Shown: in pieces, positions 32,716-41,648 of the stretch | How the letters are laid out: each line of letters starts with the position of its first letter | Position numbering within the stretch: position 1 is the first letter of the stretch | DNA from: JAXLXE01 sp046328115 | GTDB taxonomy: Bacteria; Chloroflexota; UBA6077; JACCZL01 | NCBI GenBank assembly: GCA_046328115.1 | Contig: JAXLXE010000001.1 | Location: 310,001-374,000 of the forward strand | DNA length: 64,000 bases | Reading direction: 5' to 3' | The notes under the pieces: model-generated | Databases searched by the model: none | The model's input: the letters and a program-made list of their open reading frames with translations, nothing else | Told to the model about the DNA's origin: nothing | Program-made: the position numbers and the translations under genes

Positions 32716-35211
32716 ATGGCTGACCGATTCGACAAATTCACCGAGCGGGCGCGCAAGGTCCTCCAGCTAGCTCAGGAGGAGGCCCAGCGCTTCAACCACA
32801 ACTACATCGGGACCGAACATTTACTGTTGGGCCTGGTGCGAGAGGGTGAGGGAGTCGCTGCCAAGGTTCTGGCCAACCTCGGGGTTGAGCTGAACAAGGT
32901 CCGCTCCGCGGTGGAGTTCATCATCGGCCGGGGTGATCGCACGGTCACCGGCGACATCGGCCTGACGCCGCGCGCGAAGAAGGTGATTGAGCTCTCTGTG
33001 GACGAGGCTCGGCGTCTCAACCATCATTACATTGGCACGGAGCACCTACTGCTCGGACTGGTCCGCGAGGGTGAGGGCATTGCGGCGGGTGTGCTGGAGT
33101 CGCTCGGCGTCTCACTGGACAAGGTCCGTAGCCAGGTTATCTACGTCCTGAACCAAAGCCAGAGCTACTCCCAGCAGGAGTCGCGCAGCCCCACCAAAAC
33201 GCCGGTCATCGACCAGCTCGGCATGGACCTTACCGCGGCCGCGCGCGCCAACAAGCTCGATCCTGTCATTGGCCGCGCCAAGGAGATCGAGCGGGTTATC
33301 CAGATCCTCTCCCGCCGAACCAAGAACAACCCCGCCCTGATCGGCGAGCCCGGCGTTGGTAAGACCGCTATCGTCGAGGGGCTGGCCCAGCGTATCGCAT
33401 CCGGCGATGTTCCGGAGACGCTGATCGGCAAGCGACTCCTGACGCTGGATATCGGATCGCTCGTGGCTGGCACCAAGTACCGCGGCGAATTTGAGGAGCG
33501 GCTGAAGAAGATCATCGAGGAAGTGAAGAACTCGGGTAACTGCGTCCTCTTCATCGATGAGCTGCACACGCTGGTGGGCGCTGGCGCGGCCGAGGGGGCC
33601 GTAGACGCGGCCAATATTTTGAAACCATCGCTGGCCCGCGGCGAGCTCCAAACGATCGGCGCGACGACGCTGGACGAGTACCGCAAGTACATCGAGCGCG
33701 ATGCCGCGCTGGAGCGGCGCTTTCAGCCGGTTCTCGTTGAGGAGCCCTCCGTTGAGGAGACCATTGAGATTCTCAAGGGCATCCGGGAGCGGTACGAGCA
33801 GCACCATCGACTTGAGATCTCAGATGACGCGTTGAAGGCGGCGGCAGAGCTCGCCGCGCGCTACGTTCCAGATCGATTCCTGCCTGACAAGGCGATTGAC
33901 CTGGTGGATGAGGCTTCCTCCCGCGTACGGATGCAGCGCGCGAGCGCGCCGCCCTCCTACAAGGAGATGCTGCGCAGCCTGGAGTCCGTGCAGAACGAGA
34001 AGGAAGCGGCCATTTCAGCGCAGCAGTATGAGCTGGCCGCGGAGTACCGCGACCAGGAGGCGAAGCTCCGGGCAAAGCTGGAGAGCCTGGAGTCAGGCTG
34101 GCAGTCCCAGCAGGGCACGGAGAAACCCGTGGTGTCCGGTGAGGACATCGCGCACGTGGTGGCGATGTGGACTGGGATTCCAGTCATGCGTATCGCGGAA
34201 GAGGAGGGTGCCCGTCTTCTCAAGATGGAGGAGGCGCTGCGCGCTCGCGTCAAAGGGCAGGAAGAGGCCATCTCTATGGTGGCCAAGGCGGTCCGCCGCG
34301 CGCGGACCGGCTTGAAGGACCCACGACGTCCGATTGGCAGCTTCATCTTCCTGGGCCCCACCGGGGTTGGCAAGACGGAGCTCGTCCGCGCCCTGGCCGA
34401 GTTCATGTTCGGCAGCGAAGAAGCCATGGTGAAGATCGACATGTCGGAGTTCATGGAGCGGCATTCCGTGGCTCGACTTGTCGGCGCACCTCCCGGCTAC
34501 ATCGGGTACGAGGAGGGCGGCCAGCTCACCGAAGCCGTCCGCCGAAAGTCCTACTCCGTGGTTCTGTTGGACGAGATCGAGAAGGCCCACCCAGAGGTCT
34601 TCAACATTCTGCTCCAGATCATGGACGACGGCCGCCTGACGGACGCGAAGGGCCGTAAGGTGGACTTCCGTAACACCATCATCATCATGACGTCCAACGT
34701 GGGCGCTGAGCTGATCCGAAGGGTCAGCCTGGGCTTCACCGGGAAGGCCGAGGACCGGAACTCTATCGTTGAGTACGACGATATGAAGAAGAAGGTCCTG
34801 GACGAGATGAAGAAGCTGTTCCGTCCCGAGTTCCTGAACCGGATCGATGCGACGATTGTGTTCAGTGCACTCGGCCGCGAGCAGATCCGCGCCATCATCG
34901 ATCTGTTGCTGGCCCGCGTGCAGACGCAGCTTACCGAGCAGCGGATGACGCTCCAGGTGACGGATGCAGCTCGCGACATCCTCATGGAGAAGGGCTTCGA
35001 TCAGGTATTCGGCGCGCGGCCCATGCGCCGAGCCATCCAGAACCTGATCGAGGATCCCCTTGCGGAGGGGTTGCTGCACGGAACGTTCCGTCCAGGAGAC
35101 GGCGTGCTTGCAGATGCCAAGGACGGCGAGCTCAGCCTGGATGTGCAGTCACGGGAGACGGAAGAGACCGGCGTGGAGCAGGAGCCTGAGCCAGAGCCGA
35201 CCACGGCATAG
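32716..35211 (+). CDS. clpC: ATP-dependent Clp protease ATP-binding subunit ClpC
   Basis: Hsp100 unfoldase that feeds proteins to ClpP, 831 residues. Two Clp_N repeats cover roughly residues 1-150. AAA domain 1 has the Walker A GEPGVGKTA and Walker B VLFIDELHT. The middle domain is a UVR-like coiled coil, about 415-455. AAA domain 2 has GPTGVGKTE and VVLLDEIEKA. The C-terminal degradation domain ends in an acidic tail. GGAGAG precedes ATG 32716. As in Bacillus, clpC is followed by radA, yacL and isp genes; the usual mcsA/mcsB/ctsR partners are absent here. Confidence 0.95.
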   Translation: MADRFDKFTERARKVLQLAQEEAQRFNHNYIGTEHLLLGLVREGEGVAAKVLANLGVELNKVRSAVEFIIGRGDRTVTGDIGLTPRAKKVIELSVDEARRLNHHYIGTEHLLLGLVREGEGIAAGVLESLGVSLDKVRSQVIYVLNQSQSYSQQESRSPTKTPVIDQLGMDLTAAARANKLDPVIGRAKEIERVIQILSRRTKNNPALIGEPGVGKTAIVEGLAQRIASGDVPETLIGKRLLTLDIGSLVAGTKYRGEFEERLKKIIEEVKNSGNCVLFIDELHTLVGAGAAEGAVDAANILKPSLARGELQTIGATTLDEYRKYIERDAALERRFQPVLVEEPSVEETIEILKGIRERYEQHHRLEISDDALKAAAELAARYVPDRFLPDKAIDLVDEASSRVRMQRASAPPSYKEMLRSLESVQNEKEAAISAQQYELAAEYRDQEAKLRAKLESLESGWQSQQGTEKPVVSGEDIAHVVAMWTGIPVMRIAEEEGARLLKMEEALRARVKGQEEAISMVAKAVRRARTGLKDPRRPIGSFIFLGPTGVGKTELVRALAEFMFGSEEAMVKIDMSEFMERHSVARLVGAPPGYIGYEEGGQLTEAVRRKSYSVVLLDEIEKAHPEVFNILLQIMDDGRLTDAKGRKVDFRNTIIIMTSNVGAELIRRVSLGFTGKAEDRNSIVEYDDMKKKVLDEMKKLFRPEFLNRIDATIVFSALGREQIRAIIDLLLARVQTQLTEQRMTLQVTDAARDILMEKGFDQVFGARPMRRAIQNLIEDPLAEGLLHGTFRPGDGVLADAKDGELSLDVQSRETEETGVEQEPEPEPTTA

Positions 35212-35230
35212 CTTTCTGGATCTCCGCGGG

Positions 35231-35270
35231 AGCAGCCCAGTGTTGGTCAGGTGACCGGCCTGGGCTGTTC
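35231..35270 (+). terminator. Hairpin after clpC
   Basis: The outer stem AGCAGCCCAG pairs with CTGGGCTGTT and the inner stem GGTCA pairs with TGACC, 19 nt after the clpC stop. TTCT follows. Termination or partial read-through into radA is plausible. Confidence 0.4.
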
Positions 35271-35292
35271 TGCTGAGCGGCGGTAGCCACCG

Positions 35293-36702
35293 GTGGCCAG
35301 GGCGCGCTCAGAGTTCGTGTGCCGGGAATGTGGGGCCCGGACGCCGCGGTGGATGGGCCGTTGCCCGGAGTGCTCGGCGTGGGACTCCTTGGCCGAACGC
35401 GCGGTCTCAACGGCTCCGCTGGTCGCTGCTCAGCGCAGCCGGGTTAGCGCGGTGGGGGACGGCCCTCGGGTCATGACGCTAGGGGAGATTCCCGACGCGG
35501 ATGTGGGTCGCGTCCAGGTGCCGATAGGAGAGCTGGGGCGTGTCCTCGGGGGCGGCGTGGTGCCAGGCTCGCTCGTCCTGGTGGGTGGTGATCCCGGGGT
35601 TGGCAAGAGCACACTGCTCGTCCAGCTGTGTGAGGCCGTGGCCGAGACGGGCGCCACGGTAATGTACCTGTCCGGCGAGGAATCGCTTTCTCAGATTGCG
35701 CTACGTGCTCGCCGCCTAGGCCTGGCTTCCTCACGCGTTCTTTACGGCAGTGAGAACGACCTCGATTCCGTGGTGGACGCTATTCAGCAGGCCCACCCCT
35801 CCATCGCCATCGTGGACTCCATCCAGAGTGTGTCCGTGGCTGGGGTAGAGTCCTCGCCTGGCAGCGTCGCGCAGCTTCGGGAATCCGCCACTCGCCTGAT
35901 GCACCTGGCGAAAAGCTCCGGTACCGCCATCTTTCTGGTGGGTCACGTGACAAAGGAGGGCGCGATTGCTGGCCCAAAGGTGCTGGAGCACCTGGTGGAC
36001 ACCGTGCTCTACCTGGAGGGTGAGCGCTTCCACAGCTACCGGCTGCTGCGCAGCACCAAGAACCGCTTTGGGCCGACGCACGAGGTGGGTGTTTTTGAGA
36101 TGCGTGGCGAGGGCATGGCAGAGGTGCCCAACCCGTCTGCCGCGTTTCTGGCGGAGCGGGGGGAGCCGGCTCCTGGCTCCGTGGTGCTGGTCACGCTGGA
36201 GGGATCGCGCCCCATCCTGGTGGAGGTACAGGCGCTAGTCAGCCGGTCGTCGCTGGCGGTACCACGGCGCACCGCGAACGGCATTGAGCCCAATCGCCTG
36301 CTATTGGTCTCGGCCGTCCTGACCCGTAGGATGGGCCTGCCTCTTCACGATCAGGACATCTACGTCAACGTCGCCGGGGGCATGCGGGTGGATGAGCCGG
36401 CGGCTGATCTGGCTGTGGCGCTTGCCATCGTCTCCAGCTTTCGCGATCGCGCCGTGCCGCCAGACTGCGTGGTGGCCGGCGAGGTGGGGCTCTCCGGGGA
36501 GACCCGCGGCATCTCCCAGCTTGAGGTCAGGCTGCGCGAGGCCGCCAAGCTGGGGTTTGCTCGTGCCATCGTCTCACAAGCGCGCGGTGGCGCCATGGCC
36601 GTACCCGGAATGGATGTGCGAATCGTTTCAAATGTAAGGCAGGCGGTTGCTGCTGCCCTTTCTCAGGAACAGACTCAGAAGCAAGCACAGGATCGAGGCT
36701 AG
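35293..36702 (+). CDS. radA: DNA repair protein RadA (Sms)
   Basis: RecA-like ATPase that helps process recombination intermediates. An N-terminal four-Cys zinc finger (CRECG ... CPECSAW) is followed by the Walker A GGDPGVGKST. The RadA-specific KNRFG motif sits in STKNRFGPTHE. The C-terminal 150 residues form the Lon-like domain (NVAGGMRVDEPAADLAVALAI). Length is 469 residues. GTG 35293 is the start, without a clear SD. In Bacillus the next gene is disA, but here yacL follows directly. Confidence 0.95.
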   Translation: MARARSEFVCRECGARTPRWMGRCPECSAWDSLAERAVSTAPLVAAQRSRVSAVGDGPRVMTLGEIPDADVGRVQVPIGELGRVLGGGVVPGSLVLVGGDPGVGKSTLLVQLCEAVAETGATVMYLSGEESLSQIALRARRLGLASSRVLYGSENDLDSVVDAIQQAHPSIAIVDSIQSVSVAGVESSPGSVAQLRESATRLMHLAKSSGTAIFLVGHVTKEGAIAGPKVLEHLVDTVLYLEGERFHSYRLLRSTKNRFGPTHEVGVFEMRGEGMAEVPNPSAAFLAERGEPAPGSVVLVTLEGSRPILVEVQALVSRSSLAVPRRTANGIEPNRLLLVSAVLTRRMGLPLHDQDIYVNVAGGMRVDEPAADLAVALAIVSSFRDRAVPPDCVVAGEVGLSGETRGISQLEVRLREAAKLGFARAIVSQARGGAMAVPGMDVRIVSNVRQAVAAALSQEQTQKQAQDRG

Positions 36703-36711
36703 AGGCGGTCG

Positions 36712-37899
36712 GTGGCGCGTGCGCAGCTGACAAATGACGTGCCCGCTCGTGGGCGCGGCGGTACCCCCGCGATGCACCTGATCCCAGACGATTCTCGCTG
36801 GGACAGTGTTCAGCTTGCGCGGGTGGAGATGGCGCTGCGTCTCGTGGGGGGGGCGCTCGCCGCCTACGGGACGTGGGAGCTGGGTCGTTCGCTGGTTACG
36901 TCCTCGTTCGCGTTCCTCCTGAGCTTTCCCTACCTGGTCTACCTCGGCATCGTGATCGGTGCGTCGTTTGCATTCATCGTGGGCTTTGCGGTCACGCCTT
37001 CGATTACGACTCGTCCCTTCGTCTGGTTGTTCCATCGTGCCACGGAGATGCCGGCCGGTGACGTGATCGCGGCCTCGTGCGGCATGGTAATCGGGCTTCT
37101 CATCGGTGCACTCGCGTCGGTGCCGCTGTCGTTCCTGCCGTGGTACCTCGGCAACTTTCTGCCCGTGGTTACCAGCATCGCGTTTGCGTACCTTGGCATG
37201 ACCGCGGTGCTCAGCAATCGGCATGAGTTTGTGGGACTGTTCCGATGGCCGCGTGACCGCGGGAGCGGCGCGCAAGCCGCTGGGACCAGCAGTCGCCTGC
37301 TGCTCGACACCAGCAGCATCATCGACGGACGAGTTGCGGAGATTTGCCAGACTGGATTCCTGTCTGGTCCTCTGCTGGTCCCGAGATTTGTCCTGCACGA
37401 GCTGCAACACGTCGCCGATTCAGCCGACGCGGTGCGCCGCGGCCGTGGAAGGCGCGGCCTTGAGCTCCTCAGCCGTCTTCAAAGGGAGTCCATCGTCCCG
37501 GTCGACATCTATGACACGGACGACGACGCTAGCGGGGAGGTAGACTCCATGCTGGTGGCCCTTGCGAGGCAACTGCGTTGCCCGATTGTCACCAATGACT
37601 ACAACCTGAACCGGGTGGCTGGCCTTCAGGGCGTACGCGTGTTGAACATCAATGAACTGGCAAACGCCGTCAAGTCAAAGGTCTTGCCCGGTGAGGAGCT
37701 GATTCTGAAGATTATCCAGGAGGGCAAGGAGCCGGGCCAGGGAGTGGGCTATCTGGACGATGGGACCATGGTGGTGGTGGAGAATGGGCGGAAATCTCTG
37801 GGCGGCACCGTGCCTGTGACTGTCTCTCGCGTGCTGCAGACGGTGGCAGGGCGTATGGTTTTTGCCCAACCGAAGCTACCGCCCGCGCAGGACGCGTGA
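36712..37899 (+). CDS. yacL: YacL-type PIN/TRAM membrane protein
   Basis: Membrane-bound PIN-domain ribonuclease-like protein, 395 residues. Four membrane helices cover about residues 45-175. The PIN domain (about 195-330) carries the acidic metal-site residues in LLLDTSSIIDGRV, EVDSMLVALAR and IVTNDYNLNRVA. A TRAM RNA-binding domain ends it (about 335-390, QGVGYLDDGTMVVVENG). Its stop overlaps the ispD start by 4 bp. The order radA-yacL-ispD-ispF is the same as in Bacillus. Confidence 0.92.
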   Translation: MARAQLTNDVPARGRGGTPAMHLIPDDSRWDSVQLARVEMALRLVGGALAAYGTWELGRSLVTSSFAFLLSFPYLVYLGIVIGASFAFIVGFAVTPSITTRPFVWLFHRATEMPAGDVIAASCGMVIGLLIGALASVPLSFLPWYLGNFLPVVTSIAFAYLGMTAVLSNRHEFVGLFRWPRDRGSGAQAAGTSSRLLLDTSSIIDGRVAEICQTGFLSGPLLVPRFVLHELQHVADSADAVRRGRGRRGLELLSRLQRESIVPVDIYDTDDDASGEVDSMLVALARQLRCPIVTNDYNLNRVAGLQGVRVLNINELANAVKSKVLPGEELILKIIQEGKEPGQGVGYLDDGTMVVVENGRKSLGGTVPVTVSRVLQTVAGRMVFAQPKLPPAQDA

Positions 37900-38582
37900 C
37901 CCTGGAGGCTTCCGAACCCGTTGGCGCGATCCTGGTGGCAGCGGGACGATCGGAGCGGATGGGCTTTGACAAGATCTGGACGGAACTGGGCGGACGGCCG
38001 CTGCTGGCGTGGTCACTTGGGACGCTTACGGCCATCGCGCTGCTCCGTCGAATCGCGGTGGTTGTATCGCCGGAGCGCGTGAGCGAGGCCCGCGATCTGG
38101 TCCCGGCTTCGCGGGGCAGGATCGCGGTTGTGGCAGGCGGCAGCCGGCGACGCGATTCTGTGCGGCATGGGCTGGAAACGCTTGCGGATGTGACCTGGGT
38201 GGTGGTCCACGACGCGGCACGCCCGTTTGTCCAGGCGTCTGTGCTGGCTGAGGGCGTCGCCGCCGCCGCACGCACCGGAGCTGCCGTCGCGGCGCTACCG
38301 TGCACGGACACCGTCAAGCGCGCCCGCGATGGAAACGTGGTGGAGACGCTAGATCGATCCGAGCTGTGGATGGTCCAGACGCCGCAGGTCTTCCGCCGAG
38401 ATCTTCTGATTGACGCCCTGGATTCAACCGATGAGGACGTGACCGATGAGGCCGCACTATTGGAGCGGATGGGGGTGACCGTCCGCGTGTTCCCGGGCGA
38501 CCCGCGCGCGTTCAAGGTGACGTCGCCGGCGGACCTCGACAGGGCTCGGTCCATGCTGGCCTGGGTCAGTAGCTCCGCGTGA
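37896..38582 (+). CDS. ispD: 2-C-methyl-D-erythritol 4-phosphate cytidylyltransferase
   Basis: MEP-pathway cytidylyltransferase, 228 residues. The CTP-binding loop is AILVAAGRSERMGFDK with the catalytic Arg and Lys. VAGGSRRRDSVRHGL, VVHDAARPFV and the C-terminal TDEAALLERMG and FKVTSPADLDRA follow family order. GTG 37896 overlaps the yacL stop, and its own stop overlaps the ispF start (GTGA at both junctions), so the three genes are translationally coupled. dxr of the same pathway is at 5110-6276. Confidence 0.95.
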   Translation: MTLEASEPVGAILVAAGRSERMGFDKIWTELGGRPLLAWSLGTLTAIALLRRIAVVVSPERVSEARDLVPASRGRIAVVAGGSRRRDSVRHGLETLADVTWVVVHDAARPFVQASVLAEGVAAAARTGAAVAALPCTDTVKRARDGNVVETLDRSELWMVQTPQVFRRDLLIDALDSTDEDVTDEAALLERMGVTVRVFPGDPRAFKVTSPADLDRARSMLAWVSSSA

Positions 38583-39076
38583 TAGAGCATCTCGGGCGTC
38601 TTCGGGTTGGATCCGGGCTGGACATGCACGCGTTCGCGGATGGCCGCTTGCTCATCCTCGGCGGCGTAGAGATCCCCTCCGAGCGCGGCCTGGCGGGCCA
38701 CTCCGACGCGGACGTGTTGACCCACGCGGTCATCGATGCATTGTTGGGGGCCGCGGCCATGGGAGATATTGGAAGCTGGTTCCCGTCCAGCGATCAGCGA
38801 TTCGCGGGGGCCGACAGCCTGGTACTGCTGGATCAGGTGGTGGGCCGGCTCTGCGCGGGCGGCTGGACCATTGTCAACGTGGATGCGACGCTCGTGCTCC
38901 AGGCTCCCCGCGTCGCGCCGTATGTCGTCTCCATGCGTCGCCGGCTTGCCGATGCGTTGTGCATCTCCCAGGAGCGAGTTGGAGTCAAGGCGACGACCAC
39001 GGATCATCTGGGCGCGCTCGGACGTGGCGAAGGCGCCGCCGCCCACGCCGTCGCGCTGCTCCTCGCTCCCGCCTAG
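38579..39076 (+). CDS. ispF: 2-C-methyl-D-erythritol 2,4-cyclodiphosphate synthase
   Basis: Zinc-dependent MEP-pathway enzyme, 165 residues, normally a trimer. Zinc ligands are Asp15 and His17 (GSGLDMHAF) and the later His of GLAGHSDADVLTHAVIDALLGAA. DIGSWFP, VNVDATL and VGVKATTTDHLGALGRGEG follow the family consensus. GTG 38579 overlaps the ispD stop. It ends 89 nt before cysS; the gap holds a TACAAT (39114-39119) that may be a separate promoter. Confidence 0.95.
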   Translation: MIEHLGRLRVGSGLDMHAFADGRLLILGGVEIPSERGLAGHSDADVLTHAVIDALLGAAAMGDIGSWFPSSDQRFAGADSLVLLDQVVGRLCAGGWTIVNVDATLVLQAPRVAPYVVSMRRRLADALCISQERVGVKATTTDHLGALGRGEGAAAHAVALLLAPA

Positions 39077-39165
39077 CTCTTGAGTTTCGATCGGCCGTGA
39101 CCCGAGGGACCGGTACAATCCCCCGGGATCACCGCCAGAGCGCGGTGAATCGTGGGAGACTTCGC

Positions 39166-40557
39166 GTGTCACTCGTCATCACGTCCACCTCATCCGGAAC
39201 CAAGGAACCGTTCGACATCAGCGGGCGCCCGGTGCGGATGTACGTGTGTGGCATGACGCCCAAGTTCCATCCGCACGTGGGCCACGCGCGCATCTTTGTG
39301 GCGGCCGACATCATTCGCCGACACCTCGAGTACAGGGGCTACGAGGTCCGTCACGTCCAAAACTTCACGGACGTGGATGACAAGATCATCGCGCGTGCCA
39401 ACGCGGAGGGCACCACGGCGGAGGACGTGGCGAAGCGCTATTCCGACTCGTACTTCGAGGTCATGGACTCCCTCAATGTCCTCCGAGCGCACGTCTATCC
39501 AACCGTATCTGGATCGATGGGCGCCATCATCGACTACGTTCAGGGTCTGATTCAGCGTGGGTATGGCTACGCAGTGGACGGTGACGTGTACTTCGAAGTT
39601 GGCAAGTTCGAGGACTACGGCCAGCTATCTGGGCGCACGGACGAGGGTCAGCTGGTGGGCGTTCGGAAGGACATCGAGCCTGGAAAGCGGGACCCCCGCG
39701 ACTTTGCGCTGTGGAAGTCCGCGAAGCCCGGTGAGCCGGCGTGGAGCAGCCCGTGGGGTATGGGGCGACCGGGTTGGCACATTGAGTGCTCGGCGATGGT
39801 CCGCGAGACTCTGGGGGACTCGATCGACATCCACGGTGGCGGCCGGGATCTCATCTTCCCGCACCACGAGAATGAGCTTGCGCAGAGCGAGGCGTACACC
39901 GGGGTCCACCCGTTCGTTCGGTACTGGGCTCACGCCGGGTTGGTGACCACCGGCTCCGAGAAGATGGCCCACTCGCTGGAGAACTTCACAACGATTGTGG
40001 ACGTGCTCCGCGAGTTCGACCCACCCACGCTTCGCCTGTTTTTGATGCAGACTCACTACCGTTCGCCACTTTTGTTCAACCGTGAGGCGGTTGAGAACGC
40101 CGCGCGTGCGCTGACGCGCCTGCGCTCCGCTCTGGACGGATTCCAGGAGGGGGCGGCAGCCCCCGCACCCGCGCCGGCGTACGTCCTGCAGGCCCGGACG
40201 GCGTTTGATTCGGCTATGGATGATGACTTCAACACACCCGGAGCGCTCGGTGCCATGTTCGATCTGGTGCGGGAGACAAATCGGCGGCGCGGCGCGGCAG
40301 ACCATCTCGCCGGGCAGGTGGAGCTTGTACAGCTTGCCCGGCTGCTCGGACTGACGCTGGAGCCGCCCGCGACCGGCGATCGCGAGGGTGATATTGGACC
40401 GTTCGTGGATCTCCTTGTTGAGGTTCGCCGGAAGCTTCGGGAGGCCAAACAGTGGCAACTGGCGGACGAGATCCGCGACCAGCTAGGGGATCTCGGAATA
40501 ACGATCGAGGACGGCCGCGACGGCGTGACGTGGAGACGCGCGAGCGCCCAGCAGTAG
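39166..40557 (+). CDS. cysS: Cysteinyl-tRNA synthetase with altered KMSKS
   Basis: Class I synthetase, 463 residues. The zinc site is complete: Cys28, Cys208, His233 and Glu237. The HIGH motif is PHVGH at residues 36-40. The KMSKS loop reads KMAHS at residues 266-270, so the second lysine, which normally stabilises the adenylate transition state, is replaced by His269. The following LENF replaces the usual LGNF. GTG 39166 has GGGAG seven nt upstream. The gene overlaps rlmB at its end. No second CysRS is in this window. Confidence 0.93.
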   Translation: MSLVITSTSSGTKEPFDISGRPVRMYVCGMTPKFHPHVGHARIFVAADIIRRHLEYRGYEVRHVQNFTDVDDKIIARANAEGTTAEDVAKRYSDSYFEVMDSLNVLRAHVYPTVSGSMGAIIDYVQGLIQRGYGYAVDGDVYFEVGKFEDYGQLSGRTDEGQLVGVRKDIEPGKRDPRDFALWKSAKPGEPAWSSPWGMGRPGWHIECSAMVRETLGDSIDIHGGGRDLIFPHHENELAQSEAYTGVHPFVRYWAHAGLVTTGSEKMAHSLENFTTIVDVLREFDPPTLRLFLMQTHYRSPLLFNREAVENAARALTRLRSALDGFQEGAAAPAPAPAYVLQARTAFDSAMDDDFNTPGALGAMFDLVRETNRRRGAADHLAGQVELVQLARLLGLTLEPPATGDREGDIGPFVDLLVEVRRKLREAKQWQLADEIRDQLGDLGITIEDGRDGVTWRRASAQQ

Positions 40558-41330
40558 ACCGACCGGCAGAACGCCGCGACGGGCTACCGCGCATCGAGGG
40601 CGACCTGGTATTTGGGCCCCATAGCGTCGTGGAGGCGCTAGACTCGGGACGCGAAGTGCACCGGGTGTACGTCGCTCGTCGCGCCGAGTCGCCGACCGTC
40701 GCGCAGGTCACGGAGCTCGCGCGCAAGCGGGGCGTTCCGGTAATTGTCGTGGATCGCCCTGCGCTGGATCGCGTATCCCAGCATCACCAGGGAATCGTGG
40801 CCCAGGTGGCCGCGTTTCAGTACACGCCATTCGAGGAGATTCTGGAGCGCATCGGCCACCGCGAACGGCCGCCGCTCTTGCTTGCGCTCGATTCCATCCA
40901 GGATCCGCAGAATCTCGGCTCGATTTTGCGCACCGCGGCCGCGGTCAGCGCTGATGGTGTGGTGCTAACGGAGCGCCGCTCGGCGCTGGTCACCCCAACG
41001 GTGGTCCGCGTGTCGGCCGGTGGGGCGCAGCGTGTGCCTATCGCCGTGGTGACCAACCTGAACCGAGCGCTGGAATTGGCGAAGCAGCGCGGCCTCTGGG
41101 TTGTTGGGCTGGCCGCTGATGGCGCTTCTGACTACACCGGGGCTGATTTGACGCGGGGCGTGGTTGTGGTGGTGGGCGCAGAGGGGAAGGGGATCCGTCC
41201 GCTCGTCCGCGCCCAGTGCGACTTCGTGGTGCGGCTGCCGATGCCCGGCGGGATGGAGTCCCTCAACGCCGGCGTCGCGGCGGCAGTCTTGTTGTACGAA
41301 GTGCTTCGGCAGCGAAACACCGACGCGTGA
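40530..41330 (+). CDS. rlmB: SpoU-class 23S rRNA 2'-O-methyltransferase (RlmB-like)
   Basis: tRNA/rRNA methyltransferase with a trefoil knot. Motif 1 is LDSIQDPQNLGSILRTAAA, motif 2 VVVVGAEGKGIRPLV and motif 3 LPMPGGMESLNAGVAAAVLLYE. The N-terminal substrate-binding domain starts LVFGPHSVVEAL. GTG 40530 is chosen, giving 266 residues and a 28-nt overlap with cysS; the frame is open another 26 codons upstream without a better start. The cysS-rlmB pair is conserved in many bacteria. The target position, G2251 in E. coli, is inferred from family. Confidence 0.9.
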   Translation: METRERPAVDRPAERRDGLPRIEGDLVFGPHSVVEALDSGREVHRVYVARRAESPTVAQVTELARKRGVPVIVVDRPALDRVSQHHQGIVAQVAAFQYTPFEEILERIGHRERPPLLLALDSIQDPQNLGSILRTAAAVSADGVVLTERRSALVTPTVVRVSAGGAQRVPIAVVTNLNRALELAKQRGLWVVGLAADGASDYTGADLTRGVVVVVGAEGKGIRPLVRAQCDFVVRLPMPGGMESLNAGVAAAVLLYEVLRQRNTDA

Positions 41331-41362
41331 CCACGCCAAGATTCTGTGGGGGAAGGAGAGAC

Positions 41363-41459
41363 TGGCGGAGGAGGCGAGATTCGAACTCGCGGCCCAGGTT
41401 TAAGGCCCGGGCAACCGCTTAGCAGGCGGCCGCACTAGACCAGACTATGCGACTCCTCC
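41363..41459 (-). tRNA. tRNA-Ser (anticodon GCT)
   Basis: Class II tRNA on the minus strand. The acceptor GGAGGAG pairs with CTCCTCC, the anticodon loop is CTGCTAA (anticodon GCT), and the long variable arm forms its own stem. The discriminator is G and CCA is encoded (41363-41365). It reads AGC/AGT serine codons. Confidence 0.96.
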
Positions 41460-41648
41460 ATGGGAGGCCGCGAACAGTCGCAGCCCGTCCATATCATACG
41501 TCTCGCGCCCGCGACGGGCAAGAGACTTCGCTCCGGACGCGGGGTCGGGGCGTCCGTCGGTCGCGTTGGGGTTGTTTGACCGCTTCCGCCTGGCCTGCGC
41601 ACGTGTCATGCTGACCGTCAGATCTCTCCGCGCTGGAGTCTGTGTCCC

